A stretch of DNA of 64,000 bases from Nocardia pseudobrasiliensis NBRC 108224 (lineage in GTDB: Bacteria; Actinomycetota; Actinomycetes; Mycobacteriales; Mycobacteriaceae): contig NZ_BDBS01000038.1 of assembly GCF_001613105.1 (NCBI RefSeq), positions 1-64,000 on the forward strand, in the 5' to 3' direction. The position numbers were made by a program, and so were the translations under genes. Under the pieces are notes generated by a model, which saw nothing but the letters and a program-made list of their open reading frames with translations, did not search any database and was not told where the DNA came from. This document shows positions 25,151-34,279 of the stretch, piece after piece; position 1 is the first letter of the stretch, and each line of letters begins with the position of its first letter.

Positions 25151-28100
25151 ATCTCCTGGACATGTTCGACGCGCAGGTCGGGTGCGCGCCGAATGACATT
25201 GCCTGTGAGTACGATTCGGCGACCATCGACTATGCCGAGCTGGCCCGACGCTCGCACGCGGCGGCGCGGGCCCTGCGCACCGCCGGGGTGGCGTCGGGGG
25301 ATACCGTCGCGATCCTCGCGCAGCCGTCGATCGATCTGGTCGTCGCGGTGTGGGCCGTGCTGCGCGCCGGTGCGGCGTATCTGCCACTGGCGGTGGACTA
25401 TCCGGCCGAGCGACTCGCCCACATGGTCGCCGACAGCTCGGTGGCACTGGTGCTCACCGATGCGGATACCGCCGAGTCGGCCCACCGGACGCTGTCCGGT
25501 TCGGTCCGGACCCTGCGGGTGACCGACCTGGTCGACACCGGATCGGAGCCGCCGCCGATTCCCGATGCCGCCGCCGCGTACACCGTCTACACCTCGGGCA
25601 CCACCGGAAAACCCAAGGGCGTGATCGTCTCCCACACCGCGATCGCCAACCAGATGTCCTGGCTCGGTACCGAACTCGGGCTCGGACCCGGTGCGCGGAT
25701 CCTGTTGAAAACGCCGGTCAGCTTCGACGCGGCCCAGTGGGAACTGCTGGCCAATGCCTGCGGCGCGACCGTCGTCATCGCACCGGCCGGAACCCATACC
25801 GCGCCCGAGCGCATCCTCGACCTGCTCGTGCGCGGATCGATCACGGTGCTGCAATGCGTTCCGACGATGTGGGCCGAATTGGCGGCCCTGCCCGGAATCG
25901 GTGCGGCCACCACCCTGCGGACGGCGGCCAGCGGCGGTGAGGCGCTTCCGGTGAATCTGGCCGAACGCCTGCGCGCCGCGCTGCCCGGCGCGCGCATGAT
26001 CAACCTGTACGGTCCGACCGAAACCACCATCAACGCCACCTGGTTCGATTTCACCGACGCCGATCTGACCCACGCGGTCACCGTCCCGATCGGCCGTCCG
26101 GTCACCGGCTGCACCGCCACGATCGTCGACGAGTCCGGCCGGGTCGTGCGTGACGGTCGAATCGGCGAATTGCTCATCGGCGGAATCCAGCTCGCCGACG
26201 GTTATCGCGACCGGCCCGACGTCACGGCCGAACGCTTCATCGACTCGGTACTGCCGACCGGCGGCGTCGAACGTCGTTATCGCACCGGCGATCTGGTACG
26301 GCGACGGTCCGACGGAATACTGGAATTCGTCGGGCGCAATGACGAACAGGTCAAGGTGAACGGTCACCGGATCGAGTCCAACGAGGTCAGGGTCTGGATC
26401 GAGGCGCATCACTGGGTGCGTGCCGCCGCGGTGGTGCCCTGGGTATCCGAGCGGGGTGTGACCCGATTGGCCGGATTCATCGAACTGGATCCCGCCGAGG
26501 CCCCGCTGATGGATCAGGAGCGCGCGGGTCGCCACCATCGGTCCAAGACGAGCCGCACCCAGGTCACCGCCCAGCTGGCGGATCTGGGCCTGCGCGCGCT
26601 CACCACCGAGCCCGGGGTGGCATTGCCCGGATCCGAGGCGACGGCCGAGCAGCGGCGACGGGTATTCGCGCGCAAGACCTATCGCAGCTTCACCGATGAA
26701 CCCGTCGAACCCGACGAGATCGCCGCACTGCTGCACACCCTGTCCGACCCGCCGCGCATCCGTCGCCGCCCGACCGCGCCGAGCGAACGGATACTGGGCG
26801 AACTGCTGCGCTGGTTCGGTCCGTTCCACAGCCCGGATCGGTTGCTGCCCAAGTACTCCTACGCCTCACCCGGCGCGCTCAACGCCACGCAGATCTATGT
26901 CGAGCTCGCCGGGATCGACGGTCTCGCGGCGGGTGTGTACTACTTCCATCCCGTCCGGCACGCGCTGTACCGGGTCGCCGTTTCCGCGCGCCCGGGGATC
27001 CGCCTGCATCTGGTCGGGCTGGCGCGGGTGATCGAGTCGGTGTATTCGACCAATGTGCGGGAGGTACTGCACTTCGAAGCCGGTCACATTCTCGGGGTGC
27101 TCGACGAGGTCGCCGCCGAGTACGGCTGGCGGATCCGCACGTTTCCGGCCGCCGCGGTGGCCGGAGTGGACGAGGGCGTGGTGACCGCGAGTGTGGAGCT
27201 GGACACGTCGGGCGGTGTCCCCGAACATCTTTCGCCGGAGGTGACGGCGTGGGCGCAGTTCCACGGCGCGAACACCCCGGCACTGCACGGGCTATACCGG
27301 TGCACTCCGACGGGACTCGAATTCGTGACCGAGGACAAGATCGAACGCCGCCACGTGATCGCCATCAATCAGCGCTCCTACGATCAGTCCTCCTTCGGCG
27401 TCGTCCTGGCCGCCGATCCCGCCGCCGGATGGGACGGTTTCACCGCGCTGGGCCGGGCGCTTGCCCGGCTGCAGCAGGTCGGCGCGGCGGCGCGGCTGGG
27501 ATTGATGTCGGCCGGATACTCCTCGGCGACGGGACGCGATCTACCGTCGGCGCGGCGCTTCGACGAGATCGCGTCGACGCGGCGGCTGAGCTATTTCGCG
27601 CTGGCGGGACGGATTTCGGCCGAACAGGTGGCGGCTACGGATATGAGCGAGGACGCCGTCCACATGAAGGGTCCCGAGGAACTGCTCAAGGACGATCTGC
27701 GCGCGGTACTGCCGTCCTATATGGTTCCGGCCACCATTCAGGTGCTGGATCGGATCCCGCTGTCGCAGAACGGGAAACAGGATCGCGCCGCATTGTCGGC
27801 CCTGGCCGCCGCCCACAATGCCCGGCGCGGCCGCCGCCACGATCCGCCGCGCACCGAACGCGAGGCGTCGGTTGCCGCGGTGTGGTCGCGGGTGCTGGGC
27901 TACGAACCGGTGTATCGCGGCGACGACTTCTTCGCCCAGGGCGGCAATTCGCTGTCCGCGTTACGGCTGATCCGCGCCGTCGAGGACGAACTCGGCGTCG
28001 CGCTGCCCATGCAGACCATCTTCCGCGCCCCGACGCTGGCCGAATTGGCCGCGGCCACCGAACGATTCGGTGTCGCGGCGCGCGAGTCGCGGCTGCTGCG

Positions 28101-28893
28101 GCTGGCGGGGGAGGGTGACGCCGGAACCACGGTGCTGTGGCCGGGACTGGGCGGCTATCCGATGAGCCTGCGCGCGCTGGCCGGTGAACTGGCGCAGCAC
28201 GGCCATGCCGTCTACGGCATGCGGGCGCGCGGACTAGACGCCGGTGAGACGCCGCACACCACCCTCGCCGCCCTGATCGCCGACGACCTCGACGAATTGC
28301 TGGAACTGCGACTGCCGCAACCGTTTCGCATCGTCGGCTACTCCTTCGGCGCCCGCGTCGCCGCCGAGGTGGCCCAGCGTCTGATCGCGACCGGATACGA
28401 CGTCGAGGATCTGGTGCTGATCGCGCCGGGCTCACCGGTTATCGCGGGTATGCCCGACTCCGGTGAGGTCCGTTACGACAGTAGGTATTTCAAACGGGTG
28501 CTGGCCTCGGTGTTCAGCGGACGCGTCGATCCCGGCTACGCCGCGGAACTCGACGAACGGGTGCGCGATCGGGCCGGATTCATCGATCTGGTCGCCTCCG
28601 GCGAGCCCGGCTTCGCCCGCGAGACCGTGGAACGCATCGTGGCCGTCGTCGAGCACACGTACCGATTCCGCGACGCGCCCAACGGGATCGATCAGGACCT
28701 GCTGGATCGAAGCCTGTATCTGCGGGCCCGCGGCGACGGTCCCGCCTTCGCCGATATTCCCGTTCCGCCGCTGCGCCGCCGCCGCACCCCGGTGAGCAAT
28801 CTGCCCTATCACCACTACGAGATCGTGACCGCCGGTGCGTTCGACATCGCCGCGGCGGTCCTGGAACAGAGTATGAACAGGGAGTTGGTCTGA
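25147..28893 (+). CDS. Single-module NRPS, A-Ox-T-TE, indigoidine-synthetase type
   Basis: A 1248-residue synthetase. The adenylation domain starts near residue 5; its core motifs are YTSGTTGKPKG (about 147-157), NLYGPTETT, YRTGDLV and GRNDEQVKVNGHRIE (about 393-407). A flavin-binding oxidase domain of the nitroreductase type (about 440-830) is inserted between motifs A8 and A10 (LSQNGKQDR, about 873). The carrier serine is in FFAQGGNSLSALRL (about Ser935) and the thioesterase serine in VGYSFGAR (about Ser1066), with the C-terminal YHHYEIV. This order matches BpsA/IndC, which cyclise and oxidise L-glutamine to 5-amino-3H-pyridine-2,6-dione. FDAAQWELL in the specificity region begins D, A, Q, as in glutamine codes. 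Product identity depends on the neighbouring genes. Confidence 0.93.
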   Translation: MNLLDMFDAQVGCAPNDIACEYDSATIDYAELARRSHAAARALRTAGVASGDTVAILAQPSIDLVVAVWAVLRAGAAYLPLAVDYPAERLAHMVADSSVALVLTDADTAESAHRTLSGSVRTLRVTDLVDTGSEPPPIPDAAAAYTVYTSGTTGKPKGVIVSHTAIANQMSWLGTELGLGPGARILLKTPVSFDAAQWELLANACGATVVIAPAGTHTAPERILDLLVRGSITVLQCVPTMWAELAALPGIGAATTLRTAASGGEALPVNLAERLRAALPGARMINLYGPTETTINATWFDFTDADLTHAVTVPIGRPVTGCTATIVDESGRVVRDGRIGELLIGGIQLADGYRDRPDVTAERFIDSVLPTGGVERRYRTGDLVRRRSDGILEFVGRNDEQVKVNGHRIESNEVRVWIEAHHWVRAAAVVPWVSERGVTRLAGFIELDPAEAPLMDQERAGRHHRSKTSRTQVTAQLADLGLRALTTEPGVALPGSEATAEQRRRVFARKTYRSFTDEPVEPDEIAALLHTLSDPPRIRRRPTAPSERILGELLRWFGPFHSPDRLLPKYSYASPGALNATQIYVELAGIDGLAAGVYYFHPVRHALYRVAVSARPGIRLHLVGLARVIESVYSTNVREVLHFEAGHILGVLDEVAAEYGWRIRTFPAAAVAGVDEGVVTASVELDTSGGVPEHLSPEVTAWAQFHGANTPALHGLYRCTPTGLEFVTEDKIERRHVIAINQRSYDQSSFGVVLAADPAAGWDGFTALGRALARLQQVGAAARLGLMSAGYSSATGRDLPSARRFDEIASTRRLSYFALAGRISAEQVAATDMSEDAVHMKGPEELLKDDLRAVLPSYMVPATIQVLDRIPLSQNGKQDRAALSALAAAHNARRGRRHDPPRTEREASVAAVWSRVLGYEPVYRGDDFFAQGGNSLSALRLIRAVEDELGVALPMQTIFRAPTLAELAAATERFGVAARESRLLRLAGEGDAGTTVLWPGLGGYPMSLRALAGELAQHGHAVYGMRARGLDAGETPHTTLAALIADDLDELLELRLPQPFRIVGYSFGARVAAEVAQRLIATGYDVEDLVLIAPGSPVIAGMPDSGEVRYDSRYFKRVLASVFSGRVDPGYAAELDERVRDRAGFIDLVASGEPGFARETVERIVAVVEHTYRFRDAPNGIDQDLLDRSLYLRARGDGPAFADIPVPPLRRRRTPVSNLPYHHYEIVTAGAFDIAAAVLEQSMNRELV

Positions 28894-28894
28894 T

Positions 28895-29125
28895 ATGCCG
28901 CACGTCGAGATCGCCCACTTTCCCGCGATCCTGTCACCGGAGGCCAGAGCGCGGCTCGAGGCCGCGATCGTCGCGGTGATCACCACCGAATTCGGCGTAT
29001 CGACCGACGCGGTGTCGATCGGACTGGTCAGCGTCGACCCCGAGCGGTGGCAGGAGCGGATCTACGGTCCGCTGATCACCGAACGCCCCGCCGACAACCC
29101 GCTGCTGCGGGTCCCGAACTACTGA
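28895..29125 (+). CDS. Small tautomerase-like protein (4-oxalocrotonate tautomerase superfamily)
   Basis: A 76-residue protein, MPHVEIAHFPAILSPEARAR and onward, with the beta-alpha-beta layout of 4-oxalocrotonate tautomerases. Initiator methionine is followed directly by Pro2, the catalytic N-terminal base of the family once Met is removed. It could shift a keto/enol or imine form of the pyridine-dione made by the NRPS. It lies one base after the NRPS stop and overlaps the transporter start by one base (TGATG). Activity is inferred only from Pro2 and fold. Confidence 0.7.
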   Translation: MPHVEIAHFPAILSPEARARLEAAIVAVITTEFGVSTDAVSIGLVSVDPERWQERIYGPLITERPADNPLLRVPNY

Positions 29126-30438
29126 TGGCGGCCCCGGCGCGCCTGCCGGTGCTGGTGGCGGTCGTCGCCGTCGTCGCGCTGAACCTGCGGCCCGGCGTCA
29201 CCACGGTCGGGCCCGAATTGGACACCATTACAGCGCATTTCGGGGCGGGTTCGGTCGCGGGCGGAATCATCACCGCACTGCCGGTGATCGCCTTCGCGCT
29301 GGTGAGTACGGCGGCCCCGCTGCTGTTCGCGCGGATCTCGGTGCGCACGGGCCTGTGCGGCGCGCTGACGCTGATCGGGCTGAGCCTGGCGCTGCGGCCG
29401 TGGGGCGATCTCGCCGGATTCGTCGCGGGCACCTTCCTCGCCGCGCTGGGAATCGGTTTGCTCGCCGTATTGCTGCCGGTCGTGGTCCGCTCGGTCGGCA
29501 GTACAAGCGCGCTGGTGACGACCTTCACCACGGCGCTACAGGCCGGAGCCGCAATCGGATTCGCGGCGGTGGTGCCGCTGTCGCGCGCAGTGGGCGGCTG
29601 GCAGTGGGGTTCGGCGCTATGGGCAATCCTCGCCCCGATCGCAATCCTCGCGGTGCGGGCGGTCCCGGCGCTCGCAGCATCGCCGTCTGCTGTGTCGCCT
29701 GTGTCGCCGTCCGCTGGATCGCCTGCTGTGCCGCCGTCTGCTACGTCATCCGCTGGATCGCCTGCTGTGCCGCCGTCTGCTACGTCATCCGCCGGGTCGC
29801 CCGCTGTGTCGCCGTCCGCTGCGTCGCCCGCCGCGACATCTCCAACGTCGGTGCGGCCGATCGCGATTCTGCGGCGGACCGGGACCGTCGGGCTGGCGCT
29901 GTTCTTCGGATTGCAGGCGCTGGTGGCCTTCGTCGTAATCGGCTGGCTGCCTTCTATTCTCGAGGATGCCGGGGTGTCCGCGCAGGCCGCGGGCGGCTAT
30001 CTGGGGATCCTGACCTTCCTGGGCGTGCCGATCAGTTTGATCGTGCCGCCGCTGGTGGCCCGATCCGCGCATCCATCGCGGTGGCTGGGCGGATTCAGTG
30101 CGTGCACGGTGCTCGGCGTGCTGGCGTTTCTGGTTGCGCCCGGGGCCGCGCCGCTGCTGTGGTCGCTGATCCTCGGCGTCGGGCTGTCGGTATTCTCGCT
30201 GGCGCTGACCGTGGTCACCCTGCGCGCCTCGGCCGAGAACGCGCTCGGGGTGTCGGGCGCGGTGCAGGGCGTCGGCTATCTCCTCGCGGCGATCGGTCCG
30301 TATGCGATCGGGCTGTTCCGCGATCTCAGCTCGGGCTGGACGCTGCCGCTGGCGGTGCTGCTGGTGACGGCCGTCGCCCAGCTGATCCTCGGCTTCGCCG
30401 TCGGCGATCCCGCTCCCTCCGTACAACGAAAGGCGTAG
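29125..30438 (+). CDS. MFS transporter (CynX/NimT-like), probable exporter
   Basis: A 437-residue membrane protein with 12 hydrophobic segments in two bundles. The N-half opens LVAVVAVVALNLRPGVTTVG, typical of the CynX/NimT branch. Between segments 6 and 7 (about residues 188-245) is a long hydrophilic linker of serine, proline and alanine built on a 13-residue repeat (SAGSPAVPPSATS). The linker is encoded by a 39-base tandem repeat and is far longer than usual for the family. In this cluster the protein most likely exports the nucleoside or its precursor; related minimycin clusters carry a transporter too. Confidence 0.83.
   Translation: MAAPARLPVLVAVVAVVALNLRPGVTTVGPELDTITAHFGAGSVAGGIITALPVIAFALVSTAAPLLFARISVRTGLCGALTLIGLSLALRPWGDLAGFVAGTFLAALGIGLLAVLLPVVVRSVGSTSALVTTFTTALQAGAAIGFAAVVPLSRAVGGWQWGSALWAILAPIAILAVRAVPALAASPSAVSPVSPSAGSPAVPPSATSSAGSPAVPPSATSSAGSPAVSPSAASPAATSPTSVRPIAILRRTGTVGLALFFGLQALVAFVVIGWLPSILEDAGVSAQAAGGYLGILTFLGVPISLIVPPLVARSAHPSRWLGGFSACTVLGVLAFLVAPGAAPLLWSLILGVGLSVFSLALTVVTLRASAENALGVSGAVQGVGYLLAAIGPYAIGLFRDLSSGWTLPLAVLLVTAVAQLILGFAVGDPAPSVQRKA
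29710..29826 (+). repeat. 39-base tandem repeat in the MFS gene
   Basis: Two identical 39-base copies (29710-29748, 29749-29787) and a third diverged copy (29788-29826), each encoding 13 residues like SAGSPAVPPSATS. The unit length is a multiple of three, so copy number can change without breaking the frame. Partial copies flank the array on the 5' side. Confidence 0.85.
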
Positions 30439-30440
30439 CC

Positions 30441-31625
30441 ATGTCAGCGGAAACGACGCTGAAGGCGGTCCGGGATCTTCTCGACGACCGCGGCCACCAC
30501 ATCGAATTCAACGGACATCTCACCAATCACGTCAAACACGCGGTGGTCGCGCTGGCCGCGATCGGGGCTCCGGAGCGGCTCGTGCGCGAGTATTACGCCG
30601 ACTACGCCGAACTCACCGCCTACGGCTTCCCGCTCGAGCCGCGACGCGAATCCGATCAGGTGATCGACGGCGGCAACTGGCGCGAATTCATCGGCCAGCG
30701 AGCGCATTTCACCGCCTACGTCGCCTTCTTCGACGCCGAGATCGAGCGGCTCGGCGCGGCGGGCGCGGTGGCCGCCTACGCTCCGGAATTGCTGCCGGGA
30801 TGGATCGGCGCGTTCACCCACGCGACGATCCATCTCGGCTGGGCGATCTGGGCCGATCACCCGGGCATGACCGCGGAAGCGCTGGCGTATCTGGCCTTCT
30901 CGTTCGTCCGCGTACGCGGCGCGGACCGCGGGCACACCGTGGGCGCGGATCCGCTCGCGTCGCTGGTGGGATTGAGTCAGGCCTGGGCCGAGGACGCCGC
31001 GTTCCGCGCCGCGGTCGAATCGGTGATCAGCGATACCGACGCCTTCACCGAACTGCATCCGGAGCTCAACCGGTCCGGATTGCAGGCGCGGGTGGCGGGT
31101 GTGGCGCTCAGCGGAATTCCCGAATTGGCCGGGTCCCCGGACTGGCTCGACACGCTGACGGCGGACGAACGACGCGAGGCGGTCCGCCGGGCCGTGACCC
31201 TGCTGTACCTGGCGGTGCCCGGCGATTTCGTTGTGCTGCACCTGATCACATCCCTGTTCGCGCTCGAGGTGATCGCCTCGACCCTGGATGCCGAGGAGTC
31301 CACGGCCGCGATCTACGACCTGTACTGGGCGGGTGCCCGGATCATCGCCGCGGCCGAACGCAAGATCCCCCGGGCGGACAAGCTGCGCGAACTGGCGGCG
31401 CTGTACGCCGACCGCGGATCCGACCGAAATCCGCACGCCCTGGACGATTTCGAGGCCAGCGCCCGGCGCGCGTGGCTCGAGGACGAGGAACACAATCCCA
31501 AACTCGTCTTCGTCCTGCGTGCCTGGTGGGAGGACAACCCCTGGGCCGGTTACCGGCACGCCGCCGGACAGTTCACCCGAACCCCCGATCTACCACCCAG
31601 TTTCGACGAACCACCGACCGAATGA
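30441..31625 (+). CDS. Questin-oxidase-like protein (DUF4243)
   Basis: A 394-residue all-alpha protein. The N-terminal block with FNGHLTNHVKHAVVALAAIG then GAPERLVREYYADYAE, and later ELLPGWIGAFTHATIHLGWA and VVLHLITSLFALEVI, match the questin oxidase family (DUF4243). The histidines (His in NGHLTNHVKH, TH in GAFTHATIHLG, and HLI) are spaced like metal ligands. As I recall, the oxazinomycin enzyme OzmD, an iron-dependent oxygenase that recasts a pyridine C-nucleoside into the oxazine, belongs to this kind of family. A corresponding role would complete the pathway here. Two bases separate it from the MFS gene, one from the next gene. Confidence 0.8.
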   Translation: MSAETTLKAVRDLLDDRGHHIEFNGHLTNHVKHAVVALAAIGAPERLVREYYADYAELTAYGFPLEPRRESDQVIDGGNWREFIGQRAHFTAYVAFFDAEIERLGAAGAVAAYAPELLPGWIGAFTHATIHLGWAIWADHPGMTAEALAYLAFSFVRVRGADRGHTVGADPLASLVGLSQAWAEDAAFRAAVESVISDTDAFTELHPELNRSGLQARVAGVALSGIPELAGSPDWLDTLTADERREAVRRAVTLLYLAVPGDFVVLHLITSLFALEVIASTLDAEESTAAIYDLYWAGARIIAAAERKIPRADKLRELAALYADRGSDRNPHALDDFEASARRAWLEDEEHNPKLVFVLRAWWEDNPWAGYRHAAGQFTRTPDLPPSFDEPPTE

Positions 31626-31626
31626 G

Positions 31627-32469
31627 ATGAGAGACGCAGTGACCGAAGTGATTACGAACGCGCTACAGCGGCAGCTGGACAAGCGCTACGGCCCGGCCGC
31701 GCCCAGCGCCGACGGCATCGACAACGCGACGCTCGAGGTGCTGCTGGGACATCGCACCGTGCGGCGCTATCTGCCCGGACAGGTGAGCGAGCGCGAACTG
31801 GAGCTGATTCTCGCCGCGGCGCAATCGGCCTCGACCTCGGCCAATTTCCAATTCACCAGCGTGATCGTCGTCGACGATCCGGATCTGCGGGCCCGCCTCG
31901 CCGAGCTCGCGGGCGGGCAGCGACTGGTGACCGATGCGGCGGTCTTCCTCGTCTGGGTGGCGGACTGGTCGCGCAATATCGCACTGGCCCGCGCTCACGG
32001 GCACAGTATCGAGGCCACCTCCTACCTCGACAGCACGGTCTCGAGTATTGTCGACGTCACGCTGTCGGCCCAGAATGCCGCCGTGGCCGCCGAATCCCTC
32101 GGCTACGGCATCACATTCGTGGGGGCGTTGCGCAACAGCATCGATGCGGTGATCGAGGCGCTGGGGCTGCCGCAGTGGACCTTCCCGGTGTACGGATTGG
32201 CCATCGGCATCCCCGATCCGGCGGATCCGGCCGATATCAAACCCCGGTACGGGCAGAGCGTGGTGGTGCATCGCAACACCTACTCCGCCCCCACCGACGG
32301 CGATGTCGAGGACTATCTCGACCGCATCAACGCCTACTACCGCGAACAGGAACTGCCCGAGGACTGGGTGAAAAATCGCCTGGCGGGCCGCATTTCGACC
32401 CCGGAGAGTCTGCACGGCCGCCAGGGGATTCGAAACACCTTCCACCGACAGGGCTTCGAGCTGCGCTAG
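31627..32469 (+). CDS. NfsA-like flavin reductase / nitroreductase family protein
   Basis: A 280-residue FMN protein of the nitroreductase superfamily. HRTVRRYLPGQVSERELELI near residue 40 and QSASTSANFQFTSVIVVDDP, then AAESLGYGITFVGALRNSID and VYGLAIGIPD, match NfsA and the NADPH:flavin oxidoreductases. It may supply reducing power to the NRPS oxidase domain, the DszC-like enzyme across the promoter, or the DUF4243 oxygenase. It ends the cluster and its 3' end overlaps the convergent lipoprotein gene by four bases. Starts at ATG 31627 or GTG 31639. Confidence 0.82.
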   Translation: MRDAVTEVITNALQRQLDKRYGPAAPSADGIDNATLEVLLGHRTVRRYLPGQVSERELELILAAAQSASTSANFQFTSVIVVDDPDLRARLAELAGGQRLVTDAAVFLVWVADWSRNIALARAHGHSIEATSYLDSTVSSIVDVTLSAQNAAVAAESLGYGITFVGALRNSIDAVIEALGLPQWTFPVYGLAIGIPDPADPADIKPRYGQSVVVHRNTYSAPTDGDVEDYLDRINAYYREQELPEDWVKNRLAGRISTPESLHGRQGIRNTFHRQGFELR

Positions 32470-34097
32470 CCGCGCAGCCAGGCGTCGAAGAACTGCAACC
32501 GCGCCGACGCCTCGAATCTCAGATCCGACACCGCCGCCGACACCCCGATCGCCTGGGACAGCTCGATGGTGGGAATCCACAGCCCATTGTCGAGCACCTG
32601 CCCCTGGGCCGCGCCGATCAGCTGGGCGCGGGCGGCGGTGTCGGTGCTCTGCTGCTCCTCCGAGAGCACCCGATCCAGTTCCGGAAGCGGAGCGCGCACA
32701 TTGAGATTCGCGCCGTCGAGTCCGAAGGTGGTGCGCAGGATGTCGCCGTCGGCGCGGGTCATGTTGTAGTACAGCGAGTCGAAGTTCTTTGCGGCCTGAC
32801 GCGCCGAGTACTCGCCGTCGGAGGCGGGTTCCAGCCGCACCTCCACCCCGACCGAGCGCAGTTGCTGCTGAATCAGTTCCAGAATGGCCTGATTCCCGGC
32901 GAACGACCGCCCGAACAGAATCCCGAACGACAGCCGCGCGCCGTCCTTGACCCGGATCCCGTCACCACCCGGCCGCCACCCGGCCTGGTCCAGAATGCGG
33001 CGGGCCGCCTCGGGATCGTGTCCCAGTCGCGCCGAAAGATCCACGTAGGCGGGAGTTTTCGAGCCCACCGAGCTGGTGGCGGGCCGGAACTGCGGACCGA
33101 GCACCGTATCGATGAGCTCCTTGCGATCGATGGCCGGGAGCAGGGCGGCCCGCACGGCGGAATCACGCAGCGGGCCGCGCGTCAGATTCGGCTGAATACC
33201 GAAGGGGACGCCCGGATTCGAGGTGACCTGGACCCTGCCGCCGGCCGCCTCGATCTGCGGAACGTCCTGGGGCAGTGCGTCACTGACCGCGTCCAGCTGT
33301 CCCGAGCCCAGGCTGCCGGTGCGGACGCCGGACTCGGGCACCACGCGGAATTCGACGCGATCCAGATACGCCTCGCCGCGATGCCCGAAAACCGCGGAGC
33401 CCCAGTCGTATCCGGTCCGCTTGGCGAGGGTGACCGACGCGCCCTGGCGGTACTCCGTGTACACGAACGGCCCGCTGCCGATCACATCGCCGCCGCAGCG
33501 CTGATCGGCCGCCTTCGCCGTCGTGGCCTCGGCCAGGATGCCGAGCTGCGGGGTCGAAACCGCCTGCAGGAACTGCGCGTTCGGCCGGTCGAAGTCCACG
33601 CGCGCGGTTGTCGGGTCCAGCACCGCGGTGCCGGTGTAGCCGGTCAGATAGCTGGCCGCGAGCGAGGCCTTGGCACCGGTCAGGGTGTGCACGATGGCGT
33701 CGAAGTTCTGCCGCACCGACGCCGCGGTGAGCGGGGTGCCGTCGCTGAAGGTCACCCCCGGGCGCAGGTGGAAGGTGAAACTCCTGGCGTCCGGCGAGAT
33801 CTCCCAGCTCTGCGCCAGCCACGGCTGAATGGCGCCGGTCGACGGATTCTGGTCGGTCAGCGAGTCGACGATCTGCCGGGTGACGTAGAGGGTCTGATTG
33901 GTTGTGGACTGCGCGGGATCCGCGCAGGTCGGGGCGAGGGACAGCCCGTAACGCAGGACGCCGCCGGGCCGGGGCGGCCCGCTCGGATCGCCGCCCCCGG
34001 CATCCCCGCCGCTACAGGCCGTGGCGAGCAGCGTCGTGGCGGCGGCGCTGGCGAACAATGCGAAGACACGCCGTCGACTGGTACGGGCGAAAGACAT
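32466..34097 (-). CDS. Peptide/nickel-type ABC substrate-binding lipoprotein (family 5)
   Basis: A 543-residue solute-binding protein. A twin-arginine-like start (FARTSRRRVFALFASAAATT) leads to a lipobox-like ATAC and then a glycine/proline linker. The mature region is family 5: LRYGLSLAPTCADPAQSTTN, LAQSWEISPDARSFTFHLRP, GVTFSDGTPLTAASVRQNFD and VSNPGVPFGIQPNLTRG-like blocks. I chose ATG 34097 because GGAGGTGAGG sits nine bases upstream; a GTG at 34112 would put that site inside the gene. No permease or ATPase genes are near, so it is an orphan component. Its ligand is unknown. Confidence 0.87.
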   Translation of the reverse strand: MSFARTSRRRVFALFASAAATTLLATACSGGDAGGGDPSGPPRPGGVLRYGLSLAPTCADPAQSTTNQTLYVTRQIVDSLTDQNPSTGAIQPWLAQSWEISPDARSFTFHLRPGVTFSDGTPLTAASVRQNFDAIVHTLTGAKASLAASYLTGYTGTAVLDPTTARVDFDRPNAQFLQAVSTPQLGILAEATTAKAADQRCGGDVIGSGPFVYTEYRQGASVTLAKRTGYDWGSAVFGHRGEAYLDRVEFRVVPESGVRTGSLGSGQLDAVSDALPQDVPQIEAAGGRVQVTSNPGVPFGIQPNLTRGPLRDSAVRAALLPAIDRKELIDTVLGPQFRPATSSVGSKTPAYVDLSARLGHDPEAARRILDQAGWRPGGDGIRVKDGARLSFGILFGRSFAGNQAILELIQQQLRSVGVEVRLEPASDGEYSARQAAKNFDSLYYNMTRADGDILRTTFGLDGANLNVRAPLPELDRVLSEEQQSTDTAARAQLIGAAQGQVLDNGLWIPTIELSQAIGVSAAVSDLRFEASARLQFFDAWLRG

Positions 34098-34279
34098 GGG
34101 GATTTTCCTCACCTCCGGAAAGGACCTCCGGTGCGCCCTGGAAACTCAGGGGCCGGAACAACTTTCGTGACGCTAGGCGAGTAGCGGGCCGCTGTCTGCC
34201 GTCCCGCTCGGCCTGAATCCAATGCTTGTCCTATTCGCCCGATCACGCCTTCCGGCCCGGATGCTGGCAGGATGCTCTC

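Noticed and set aside
25060..26829. Minus-strand frame of 589 codons opposite the NRPS
   Set aside because: No domain recognisable; the NRPS on the plus strand has every adenylation motif.
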